Shown here: positions 7,523 through 15,816 of the stretch, piece by piece
Position numbering within the stretch: position 1 is the stretch's first letter
How the letters are laid out: every line of letters begins with the position of its first letter
Source: Deltaproteobacteria bacterium
GTDB taxonomy: Bacteria; Desulfobacterota; Desulfobacteria; Desulfobacterales; UBA11574
Reading direction: 5' to 3'
NCBI GenBank assembly: GCA_019313505.1
Contig: JAFDBA010000024.1
Coordinates: 1 to 24,879, forward strand
Length of the DNA stretch: 24,879 nt
The notes under the pieces: model-generated
What the model was told of the DNA's origin: nothing
The model's database searches: none
The model's input: the letters and a program-made list of their open reading frames with translations, nothing else
Made by a program: the position numbers and the translations under genes

Positions 7523-10428
7523 TCAGCAATCAGGCCACCTTTTCTTTCTCCGGCAACCTTTTCAGGTATCCTGTCAAAAGATTCATATTCAAAGCTTTCA
7601 AGTATTACATGCATGCAGTTGCCGTCTGTTGTCATGGCACCTGTGCATGCCCTGGGGGGACCGTCTTTTCTGTCTCTTGGCCAGTATTGCGCAACAACGG
7701 GTATATGAAATGCCCCATTTAGCCAGGATTGATCGCCGGGTTTGACAAAGTTCTTTAAGGGGGGAATTATCTCCTGGTACAGGCACAGGCTGGTTTTAAC
7801 TAATGACGCCAGGCCGGAGGCAGACCCTGCGTGTCCTATGTTAGGTTTCACGGATCCCATGGCACACGGTTCTTTGCGGTTGGCAAAAAACTCGTTAAGA
7901 GCTTCTGATTCAACCCGGTCTTCCAAAGGGTTGCCGCTGCCATGGGTTTCAACAAAACCAATGGAAGATGGTGAAATGCCGGCATCCTTAAAAGATCGTT
8001 TCAGAGAAAGAATATAAGCGTTTTTTGAAGGAGTATCGGTTTTAACACCACCCTGACCGGCCTTTCCGATTCCTTTTATAACAGAATATATCCTGTCACC
8101 ATCCTTTATTGCCTGATCAAGCCTTTTAAGTACCAGTGCCGCAGCTCCTTCGCCTGGAAGAGTTCCATCCGCCGACCTGTCAAATGGGCTGATTTTATGA
8201 CTTTTGGTAAAAGGTCTTATCTGATTGGATGTGATAACACTGCGAACTTCACCACAAAGGTCCACTGCTCCCACAAGAACAGCGTCGGTTTCCTTTTGCT
8301 GAAGTGATCGAACCCCGACTTCAAGGGCCTTCAGGCCGGAAGCCGCTTCATTTGACACCACATAACTCGGTCCTCCGAAGCAAAACTCTCTGGCGATTCT
8401 GCTGGCGATAATTCCGCCGAGAGCCCCCAGAGTTCGGGTGGCTGTAAGTGGCGGTCGAAAGGCATCCCGCAATGACTCCAGCCAGAGGGCTGTTTCTTTC
8501 TCATCATCAAGATTTAAGCCGAGTCCGTTTCTTTTTTTCCATTCCTCAACCAAATTATGCAAATTCCACCGCAGGTGAAAATCAGTGGCTTCAAAATCAA
8601 AGTCCATGCCTATGAAAGCTCCCATGCGTGATCGTTCTTCTCTGAGAAGAAGGCCTGCATCCTTCATTGCATTGGCAGAAACTTTAAGCATCAACAGATG
8701 TTGAAGGAGTATATCAGGAATTTCATTGGGAGGTATGTGAAACTCTCTAATATCAAGAGAAAGTTCATCCATGAATCCACCCCATGCCGCCCGTCCGTCA
8801 AGAAGGCTGTCAGCAACTACATCACAACCGTTCCATCTGTTTTTGGGCCTTTTTGTAATGATCGATTCTCCTTTGAAAACGGTTTCCTGAAACTCTTTTA
8901 AAGATTTTAATGAACCGAAAACAGACGCCATTCCGGTAATCGCTACAGGGGGCTTTTGGATTGATGATTGATGATTGACAATTGATGATTGAGGATTGAT
9001 GATTGATGATTGACGATTTGAGGCTGAAGCGTGATAATTGGTAATTTTCAACCGGCAATTTTCAATTTCATGGTCCCATTCTTCAAAAAGCAGGTGGCTG
9101 TTTATTCCTCCGAATCCGAATGCACTGACAGCAGCACGCAGAGGGGTGTCTATATCTTTCCTGATCCATTGTTCTGCTTGGGTTTGCACATGAAACGGAC
9201 TGTTGCAAAGGGGACTTTTGGCCGGGGCTTTATTAAAATTGAGTGAAGGTGGTAATGTTTTGTTTTTTAATGCAAGGAGGGTTTTAATCATGCCTGCGGC
9301 ACCAGCTCCGGTCAGTAGATGGCCGATCATTGATTTGATTGATCCGATGGCACACTGACCCGGAGACCAACCGGGTTCATCCCAAAGATTTCTCAAGCTC
9401 TGAAGCTCGATTGCATCTCCCACTAAAGTTCCTGTACCATGGCATTCAATAAGATCGATATCCCTGGGGGACCAGCCGGCATCAGCATAAGCGCTGCGCA
9501 TGGCCCGAACCTGGCCTTCACTGTCAGGGGCCAGAAGGTTGCCCCCCATGTCATTGGAAAGACCAATACCCTGAATTAAGGCATAAATACTGTCTTTATC
9601 ACGCAACGCATCATCGAGCCGTTTCAAGACGAGCACCCCGACTCCTTCTCCAACCACCAGACCGTCTGCACTTTCATCAAAGGGAGCACAACGGCCTGAA
9701 GGTGACAAAGCCAGGAGCTGGCTGAAGCCAACCTGAGTATAAAGAGATTCCGGTCTTGAGACTCCCCCGGCAAGCATTGCATCAGCACGAAAAGACCGTA
9801 ATTCGTCACATGCAAATTTAACAGCATAAAGGGATGAAGCACAGGCGGCGTCGAGTGTATGGCTTCCACCACCGAGACCGAGCCCTTCGGCAAGTATAGC
9901 GCCCGGGAGACTGGTTACCCTGCCGGCCAGACATTCTCCCCTGGAAAGTTGTGTATGTTTATCCGGAGCAGTGTCGCCAAAAAGTTTTTTTTCAAAGGAT
10001 GTCCCCAGTATCTTTCTGGTAATTGAAGAGGAAGCGTCCGTGGGCAGTGCAATAGCAGCAAGAACGGTCCCGATATTTTTTTTATTAATCGATGTGGTTA
10101 CGCAGCTCGATAATGCTTCACGACCGGTGTGAAGCACCATTTGATGCAAAGGGTCCAGTTCTTTTAATAGCTTCTCGTCAAGGTCGATTCCTTTGGGATC
10201 GAATTTAAAGTCATTTATAAGACAGGCCCGCTTTGAAAAAGTTTTGTCAGGGTATGAATCTAAATGATACATTAAATCAGGTTCAACTATCCATCGATCC
10301 CCAGGAACTTCACCGGTTGTATCAACCTTGTTAACAATGTTGTGCCAAAACGTATCAAGGTCCGGAGCCCCGGGAAATAGACAAGCCATGCCGACCACGG
10401 CAATTTGTGTTTTTTTTTCATTAGTCAT
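7480..10428 (-). CDS. PfaC-type ketosynthase plus chain-length-factor half (KS-CLF)
   Basis: The 982-residue protein has two ketosynthase folds. KS1 (about 8-450) is intact: Cys196 in TLDAACASS, His330 in ECHGTGT and His370 in KSMIGH. The second fold (about 494-945) keeps His829 (ETHGSG) and His866 (PNIGH), but the nucleophile position in VSNEAASG is Ala695, so it should act as a chain-length-factor-like partner. This KS-CLF pair is the N-terminal half of PfaC; with the downstream 995-residue protein the total (1977) matches a normal full-length PfaC of roughly 2000 residues. The enzyme would elongate acyl chains on an ACP encoded elsewhere. Residues 470-490 are a linker encoded by heptamers. 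It is the first gene of the minus-strand operon. The purine-rich GGGCAGGT just upstream may serve as the ribosome binding site. Confidence 0.88.
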   Translation of the reverse strand: MTNEKKTQIAVVGMACLFPGAPDLDTFWHNIVNKVDTTGEVPGDRWIVEPDLMYHLDSYPDKTFSKRACLINDFKFDPKGIDLDEKLLKELDPLHQMVLHTGREALSSCVTTSINKKNIGTVLAAIALPTDASSSITRKILGTSFEKKLFGDTAPDKHTQLSRGECLAGRVTSLPGAILAEGLGLGGGSHTLDAACASSLYAVKFACDELRSFRADAMLAGGVSRPESLYTQVGFSQLLALSPSGRCAPFDESADGLVVGEGVGVLVLKRLDDALRDKDSIYALIQGIGLSNDMGGNLLAPDSEGQVRAMRSAYADAGWSPRDIDLIECHGTGTLVGDAIELQSLRNLWDEPGWSPGQCAIGSIKSMIGHLLTGAGAAGMIKTLLALKNKTLPPSLNFNKAPAKSPLCNSPFHVQTQAEQWIRKDIDTPLRAAVSAFGFGGINSHLLFEEWDHEIENCRLKITNYHASASNRQSSIINPQSSIVNHQSSIQKPPVAITGMASVFGSLKSLKEFQETVFKGESIITKRPKNRWNGCDVVADSLLDGRAAWGGFMDELSLDIREFHIPPNEIPDILLQHLLMLKVSANAMKDAGLLLREERSRMGAFIGMDFDFEATDFHLRWNLHNLVEEWKKRNGLGLNLDDEKETALWLESLRDAFRPPLTATRTLGALGGIIASRIAREFCFGGPSYVVSNEAASGLKALEVGVRSLQQKETDAVLVGAVDLCGEVRSVITSNQIRPFTKSHKISPFDRSADGTLPGEGAAALVLKRLDQAIKDGDRIYSVIKGIGKAGQGGVKTDTPSKNAYILSLKRSFKDAGISPSSIGFVETHGSGNPLEDRVESEALNEFFANRKEPCAMGSVKPNIGHAGSASGLASLVKTSLCLYQEIIPPLKNFVKPGDQSWLNGAFHIPVVAQYWPRDRKDGPPRACTGAMTTDGNCMHVILESFEYESFDRIPEKVAGERKGGLIAEWVPIHVPRLSVKL
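8959..9021. repeat. Heptanucleotide tandem array, 9 units, in the KS-CLF linker
   Basis: Nine phased seven-base units (GATTGAT, GATTGAC, AATTGAT, GATTGAG and a last GATTTGA) cover 63 bases, or 21 codons. On the minus strand they encode a serine/isoleucine/asparagine-rich linker (NPQSSIVNHQSSI) exactly between the KS and CLF folds. The unit differs from that of the two arrays in the next gene but the seven-base period is the same. Confidence 0.88.
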
Positions 10429-10561
10429 CTGTCATTTACCTGCCCTGCCTGTCCCACCTGCCCTGCAGGTCCGGCAGACCGTGCTGGGGTGAAATGTGAA
10501 ACCTATTTCACCTGGCTGAAATTCCTGCCCCTGCAGGACTATTTTACTGGGGTCGCTTGTC

Positions 10562-10613
10562 ATCAGACTGTTTACGACGCCGTCAACTATGACGGTCTCG
10601 TAAACAGTCTGAT
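10562..10613. repeat. Long imperfect palindrome related to the ends of the dispersed element
   Basis: Arms 10562-10585 and 10590-10613 pair over 24 bases with two mismatches and a four-base loop (ACTA). The inner part, GACGGTCTCGTAAA, is the same as the end of the dispersed element at 10890. The arrangement, tail of one element end against the head of another, could be a solo-end remnant. It may also form a stable structure in the leader of the lipid operon. Confidence 0.7.
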
Positions 10614-10721
10614 TTGCTCACGTTTGAGATTTCGTACAATAGTTATACGAAAAAAACAACAGAATGTCTGTAACTCCCCAGTAAGATTTTTTTAGCCACC
10701 ATATATTGTGCTATTTTTTTC

Positions 10722-10750
10722 TTGACATACAAGATATGTTATTCTATGAG
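10722..10750 (+). promoter_or_regulatory. Candidate sigma70-type promoter
   Basis: TTGACA at 10722-10727 is a perfect -35 box. A 17-base spacer leads to TATGAG (10745-10750), four of six matches to the -10 box. Expected transcription start is near 10757, within a 12-base tandem repeat. The nearest plus-strand gene begins at 11123, so the transcript would have a long leader or be a short non-coding RNA. Confidence 0.5.
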
Positions 10751-10771
10751 GTTTTATAAGAGGTTTTATAA
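10748..10771. repeat. 12-bp direct tandem repeat over the predicted start site
   Basis: GAGGTTTTATAA occurs twice back to back (10748-10759, 10760-10771). A close version, GAGTTTTAT, recurs at 10789-10797 and inverted at 10811-10819. The spacing relative to the candidate promoter is what one expects of a repressor or autoregulator operator, but the regulator is unknown. Confidence 0.6.
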
Positions 10772-10783
10772 ATTTTTTCATGC

Positions 10784-10824
10784 TCTATGAGTTTTATTTC
10801 ACAATGTGAAATAAAACTCATAGA
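10784..10824. repeat. Perfect 19-bp inverted repeat with 3-base loop
   Basis: Arms 10784-10802 and 10806-10824 are exact complements around AAT. The arms are A/T-rich, and there is no T-run after the stem, so it is not a standard terminator. It contains the GAGTTTTAT motif of the upstream tandem repeat in both orientations, and could be an operator, a cruciform or a small-RNA structure. Confidence 0.75.
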
Positions 10825-10889
10825 ATTTAGTAAAATATTTAGTGAATTGGTATTGTTTATAAGGATAAATATTCAAAATAATAAACAAT

Positions 10890-11014
10890 GACGGTCTCGT
10901 AAAAAGTCCAACTTCTGCGTTGTGCTGCATTTCGTAATCATTCAACGCAGGATAAGTACACCTCATGATTACAAAATTTGTACGCCCTGAATTTGAACTT
11001 TTTACGAAACCGTC
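10890..11014. repeat. Dispersed inverted-repeat (MITE/REP-like) element, copy 2
   Basis: Terminal inverted repeats GACGGTCTCGTAAAAAGTC at the left and GAACTTTTTACGAAACCGTC at the right differ by one substitution and a base near the inner edge. The 125-base body includes CAACTTCTGCGTTG, shared with copy 3. It is non-coding and sits between the sigma70-like and sigma54-like sites. Confidence 0.8.
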
Positions 11015-11060
11015 TAAATCGGATTTTGTACGAGACCATCAATATAAAATTATATAATTT

Positions 11061-11077
11061 TTGGCATGATTTCTGCA
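11061..11077 (+). promoter_or_regulatory. Candidate sigma54 (RpoN) -24/-12 promoter
   Basis: TTGGCATGATTTCTGCA matches the RpoN consensus TTGGCACGNNNNTTGCA closely. The invariant GG (11063-11064) and GC (11075-11076) are ten bases apart, as required. Transcription would start near 11088, about 35 bases before the ATG at 11123. An enhancer-binding activator would be needed; none is in the window. Confidence 0.65.
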
Positions 11078-11122
11078 GATTAGCATTACATTATACATAT
11101 TCTATTTTAAAGTGGAGCAGAC

Positions 11123-11434
11123 ATGGGAAATTGTTTGAGTTTTAGCAAAAAGAGTAGTGTGCTTAGTAAACAAGAAATAATAGAAATGGGTAAAACAGCT
11201 CAAAGAGAACGGGATAGCCTTCTAAAAGAACGTCCTGAGCTTAAGGAATTCCAAAAAGAAATCGACAGACGCCTTAACAATGCTGGAGATTCTGAAAACC
11301 GCATGGCCGTTTTAGGAATAATGATGGAATCCAAGCTTAAAGATCTTCGGGATCAACTATCTTACCTCTCTTTTCTGATGCAGCAAAAGAAGGTGTCTGC
11401 TTATAATGCTGTTGAACAAAAAAATGTTGCTTGA
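11123..11434 (+). CDS. Small helical protein of unknown function
   Basis: I do not recognise this 103-residue protein with certainty. It is charged and predicted helical, with RPELKEFQKEIDRRLNN and MMESKLKDLRDQLSYLSFLMQQ as the main helices; the pattern is vaguely like the DUF3135 family but this is weak. There is no signal peptide, membrane segment or metal motif. GTGGAG about eight bases before the ATG is a plausible ribosome binding site. The gene stands alone on its strand, with a good sigma54 site upstream and a terminator downstream, so it looks like a single-gene transcript under conditional control. This supports it being a real gene. Confidence 0.7.
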   Translation: MGNCLSFSKKSSVLSKQEIIEMGKTAQRERDSLLKERPELKEFQKEIDRRLNNAGDSENRMAVLGIMMESKLKDLRDQLSYLSFLMQQKKVSAYNAVEQKNVA

Positions 11435-11577
11435 GTAAAGAATCCTGGCCCAAATAACCAGGTTTTTCAGGCACTAAATAAATAACAGATTCGGACGACT
11501 CCACACTCATCTTGGGTGACGGCTCAACCGAACTGGAATAAGCCTTGAATCAAACAAAAAGCAATTCAAGGCGATTT

Positions 11578-11612
11578 AAGGCAGGGCCTTCAAAGCCCTG
11601 CCTTTCTTTATT
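11578..11612 (+). terminator. Rho-independent terminator
   Basis: AAGGCAGGGC (11578-11587) and GCCCTGCCTT (11595-11604) form a perfect ten-base stem with a CTTCAAA loop, followed by a T-rich tract (TTTCTTTATT). An additional inverted repeat GCCTTGAAT/ATTCAAGGC (11542-11550, 11564-11572) lies just upstream. It ends transcription from the 11123 gene and insulates the ClpX-like gene. Confidence 0.85.
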
Positions 11613-11667
11613 GTTCTATGGCTTTCCTCCTTGCATTTTTCCTAAGGCATGATTATAGTCTAAAATT

Positions 11668-13431
11668 ATGAAAGAACATGATGAAAAAACACCGAATCCA
11701 AAAGAAATTGAAAAAGAGATAGGCGATTTTCTTGCCAAGAAATTCGGCGGTAGTGTTAAAATGGTATCTCCGCTGGCTGTCCCCCGTGAAATCACCTCCG
11801 AAAAAACAGAAAAGCCTACCCATAAAGAAAAAAAAATCGATTTCGATTTAAAACCCGAAGATCTTATCTCCTATCTCGACCAGTATGTCGTAAAACAGGA
11901 TAACGCCAAAGCGATTCTGGCCACAAAAATATGCACCCATTTCAATCGGATAAAACGTGCCGAAACCTCTTCTGATGACATCAGTGATATGGTCGGCCAC
12001 ATCAAAAACAACATACTCATGTTCGGCCCGACCGGTGTTGGGAAGACATATCTTATCAAACTGATTGCGAAAAAAATCCATGTTCCTTTTGTAAAGGGCG
12101 ACGCAACCAAATTCAGCGAAACAGGTTATGTGGGCGGTGATGTAGAAGATCTTATCCGGGATCTTGTACGAGAAGCCAACGATGATATTGAACTCGCTCA
12201 ATACGGCATCATCTATATAGATGAAATAGATAAAATTGCTTCGAACCGGAACATTATTGGTGCAGATGTATCACGATCAGGTGTTCAGCGCGCTCTTCTA
12301 AAACCCATGGAAGAGACCGAAGTTGATTTAAAAGTGCCCCATGATCCTATTTCGATGATTCAGGAAATCGAACGCTTTCGCAAGACCGGCAAACGGGACA
12401 AACGTACTGTAAACACCAGCAATATACTGTTTATCATGAGCGGCGCCTTTGGCGATCTGGCCCGGATTGTTAAAAAACGGACTGCCGATCAGGAAATCGG
12501 CTTTGGAGCAAATATTAAAAACTATCGTGATGATACGGACATTCTTCAACAGGCAAAAGCCGAAGATCTGATAGAGTTTGGATTTGAAACCGAATTTGTC
12601 GGACGCCTTCCGATAAGGGCTGTTTTTGAAAATCTAACCCAAGAGGATCTTTTGGAAATCCTGAAAAATCCCAGCAACCCGGTCATTCTCGGCAAAAAAC
12701 TCGATTTTGCAGCATATGATATTGATGTGAAATTTGAGGACGATGCCCTTCATGTTCTTGCTGAAAAAGCCTTCAAAGAAAACACCGGCGCCAGAGGCCT
12801 GGTTAGTGCCATAGAAGGGGCACTTCTTTTGTTTGAAAAAAAATTACCGTCATGGGATATTGATAAATTTCCGGTAACCGTTTCCGTAATCGAAGATCCC
12901 GAAAAATCCCTCGAAAACATGATGTTATTATCAAACCACAGCAAATTAAATGAAACATTTGAAAAGCTTGCTCGTGAAGAAAAAGAATCTATTATAAAAT
13001 ACTTAAACTCAAACAAAAAAAATCTGACGGAAAAATACGGTCTTACCTTGACACCTTCTCGCATAGAAGTTGTGGCCTCTTATTACTGCAATCATATAAT
13101 GGATATTGAAAAGGTAATCAACAAAATCAAATCCTTTTATGATAACATTAAAAAATTAGAACTGATCTTTTTTAAAAACAATGATATTAACATTGTCCTG
13201 GAAGATGATGCCATAGATTTTATAATTGAAAGGTTTGAAAAGGACAATATTAATGTTGAAGATTTTTATGAGCATCTGACAAACGATTTTAAACACGGTC
13301 TCAACCTGATTCGGGAAAAAACCGGAAGAAACCGTTTCTTTATCACAAGAAGCGCTCTTTTGAATCCCGAGGCTTTTATAAGCAATCTCATTAAAGATGA
13401 GCTGCAACATAACTTGTTGCAAAACACCTGA
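11668..13431 (+). CDS. ClpX-like AAA+ unfoldase without zinc domain, C-terminally extended
   Basis: The 587-residue protein carries the ClpX AAA+ core: Walker A GPTGVGKT (120-127), pore loop GYVG (153-156), Walker B IIYIDEIDK (181-189), arginine in EFVGRLP (Arg313) and sensor 2 TGARGL (Arg376). IGFG (277-280) matches the ClpX loop that docks on ClpP, so a protease partner is plausible. Unlike ClpX, it has no N-terminal Cys4 zinc-binding domain; residues 1-60 are charged and lysine-rich. The RKH-loop region is replaced by a longer segment (about 222-248). After the small domain a further extension of about 170 residues (415-587) of unknown fold follows. The length exceeds the usual 420 residues of ClpX. 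It is therefore probably a dedicated second unfoldase, not the housekeeping ClpX. No strong ribosome binding site is visible. Confidence 0.88.
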   Translation: MKEHDEKTPNPKEIEKEIGDFLAKKFGGSVKMVSPLAVPREITSEKTEKPTHKEKKIDFDLKPEDLISYLDQYVVKQDNAKAILATKICTHFNRIKRAETSSDDISDMVGHIKNNILMFGPTGVGKTYLIKLIAKKIHVPFVKGDATKFSETGYVGGDVEDLIRDLVREANDDIELAQYGIIYIDEIDKIASNRNIIGADVSRSGVQRALLKPMEETEVDLKVPHDPISMIQEIERFRKTGKRDKRTVNTSNILFIMSGAFGDLARIVKKRTADQEIGFGANIKNYRDDTDILQQAKAEDLIEFGFETEFVGRLPIRAVFENLTQEDLLEILKNPSNPVILGKKLDFAAYDIDVKFEDDALHVLAEKAFKENTGARGLVSAIEGALLLFEKKLPSWDIDKFPVTVSVIEDPEKSLENMMLLSNHSKLNETFEKLAREEKESIIKYLNSNKKNLTEKYGLTLTPSRIEVVASYYCNHIMDIEKVINKIKSFYDNIKKLELIFFKNNDINIVLEDDAIDFIIERFEKDNINVEDFYEHLTNDFKHGLNLIREKTGRNRFFITRSALLNPEAFISNLIKDELQHNLLQNT

Positions 13432-13441
13432 AACCTGATCT

Positions 13442-13518
13442 AATAATCAATAATCAATTGTTAATTATTAATTATTAACCGTTGTTTATTAAATATTATT
13501 TCCTGAACCCTGAACCCA
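13442..13518. repeat. Heptanucleotide tandem array, 11 units, intergenic
   Basis: Eleven phased seven-base units: AATAATC twice, AATTGTT, AATTATT twice, AACCGTT, GTTTATT, AAATATT, ATTTCCT, GAACCCT and GAACCCA. The array fills almost the whole gap between the ClpX-like gene and ahbC and reaches 11 bases from the ahbC start. The GAACCCT unit also occurs in the coding array at 5670-5816. Confidence 0.8.
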
Positions 13519-13528
13519 ATTTATCCAT

Positions 13529-14707
<1,179 letters not shown>

Positions 14708-14715
14708 GAGCTACT

Positions 14716-15690
14716 ATGCTTTTCCCCGATTACAGACCAAGACGGTTGAGGCAAAATGATGCGTTTCGACGGATGATTCGCGAAACCAGACTCTCGGCAG
14801 ATGACCTGATCCTCCCTCTTTTTGCCATTGACGGCAAAGGGGTTAAAAATCCAATCGATTCCATGCCCGGACACTTCCAGTTGTCCATAGATAATCTTCT
14901 TAAAACCTCGAAAAAAGCATGTAAACTTGGTATCCCGGCTGTAATGCTTTTTGGAATACCGGACAAGAAAGATCCCCTTGCAACCGGCGCTTATGCCAAA
15001 GACGGCATCGTTCAGAAAGCGACAAGTGCTCTCAAAGACAAGATACCCGATCTTAATGTCATAACCGATGTCTGTCTGTGCCAGTACACGGATCACGGTC
15101 ATTGCGGTTTTGTTGACGGTCAAATCATAGATAATGACGCCTCTCTCGACCTTCTTGCCAGAACCGCCCTGTCTCACGCAAAAGCCGGCGCGGATATGGT
15201 TGCCCCCTCCGATATGATGGACGGTCGTGTGGCCGAAATTCGCAACATCCTGGATGAAAACGATTTAAGTAATATCCCGATAATGTCATATGCGGCCAAA
15301 TACTGTTCTGCATTTTACGGCCCTTTCCGTGATGCCGCGGACTCCGCCCCCAAGTTCGGAGATCGCCGGACTTACCAGATGGACCCTGCCAATTCCTTGG
15401 AGGCCATTCGGGAGGTGACCATGGATATAGAAGAAGGGGCGGATATTATAATGGTAAAGCCGGCCCTTCCTTACCTTGACATTGTCTACCGCATCCGTGA
15501 AGAAATAGATCTTCCCCTGGCAGCCTATAATGTCAGCGGTGAGTATGCCATGGTAAAGGCGGCCGAAAAAATGGGGTGGATAGACGGAAAAAAAGTCATG
15601 ATGGAGTCTCTCACGGCCATTAAGCGGGCCGGAGCCGATATGATTTTGACCTATTTTGCCATTGAAGCTGCCGAAGAATTAAGAGCCTAA
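14716..15690 (+). CDS. hemB: Delta-aminolevulinic acid dehydratase (porphobilinogen synthase)
   Basis: The 324-residue protein has full HemB length and signatures. DVCLCQYTDHGHCG holds the zinc-type cysteines Cys120, Cys122 and Cys130. MSYAAKYCSAFYGPF gives the first active-site lysine (Lys195), and MVKPALPYLD gives the Schiff-base Lys248. SDMMDGRV and YQMDPANSLEAIREV are also conserved. It condenses two aminolevulinate molecules into porphobilinogen, the common tetrapyrrole precursor. AGGAG lies seven bases before the ATG. Placement between ahbC and ahbD links an early step with the two last steps of the siroheme-dependent heme pathway. Confidence 0.96.
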   Translation: MLFPDYRPRRLRQNDAFRRMIRETRLSADDLILPLFAIDGKGVKNPIDSMPGHFQLSIDNLLKTSKKACKLGIPAVMLFGIPDKKDPLATGAYAKDGIVQKATSALKDKIPDLNVITDVCLCQYTDHGHCGFVDGQIIDNDASLDLLARTALSHAKAGADMVAPSDMMDGRVAEIRNILDENDLSNIPIMSYAAKYCSAFYGPFRDAADSAPKFGDRRTYQMDPANSLEAIREVTMDIEEGADIIMVKPALPYLDIVYRIREEIDLPLAAYNVSGEYAMVKAAEKMGWIDGKKVMMESLTAIKRAGADMILTYFAIEAAEELRA

Positions 15691-15716
15691 CCTACTACTG
15701 GAAAGTGCCTATGTCT

Positions 15717-15748
15717 GGTTAGCCGGTTAACCGGTTAGCCCGTTGTCC
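15717..15748. repeat. Octanucleotide repeat tract, four units
   Basis: GGTTAGCC, GGTTAACC, GGTTAGCC and CGTTGTCC follow each other directly. The last units overlap an 8-bp inverted repeat, GCCCGTTG (15738-15745) with CAACGGGC (15766-15773), followed a few bases later by a T-run, so a weak attenuator before ahbD is possible. It lies in the 126-base hemB-ahbD gap. Confidence 0.65.
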
Positions 15749-15816
15749 GGTATTAAATTACGGGCCAACGGGCACAACCTTTTTTAGGTTTAGCTCACTA
15801 TAAATCAATAAATACC

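Larger units (their letters stand above)
10429..11122. other. 694-base gene-free region between divergent genes
   Basis: No believable coding frame lies here. It separates the minus-strand lipid operon from the plus-strand small gene at 11123. In order it holds a GC-rich CTGCC-type tract next to the KS start, an 8-bp inverted repeat (GGTGAAAT 10488-10495 with 10505-10512), a 24-base-arm palindrome, an inverted repeat TTCGTA/TACGAA (10631-10651), a sigma70-like promoter with tandem repeats, a near-perfect hairpin, an inverted repeat ATTGTTTAT/ATAAACAAT (10852-10860, 10881-10889), a dispersed repeat element and a sigma54 site. No convincing promoter for the lipid operon itself was recognised. 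Confidence 0.7.

Noticed and set aside
2507..10428. Complete polyunsaturated fatty acid synthase
   Set aside because: No acyltransferase, ACP, ketoreductase, enoyl reductase or phosphopantetheinyl transferase can be seen in the window; only the PfaC functions are present.
11620..11634. Second sigma54-like site before the ClpX-like gene
   Set aside because: TGGC and TTGCA elements are present, but GG and GC are eleven bases apart rather than ten.
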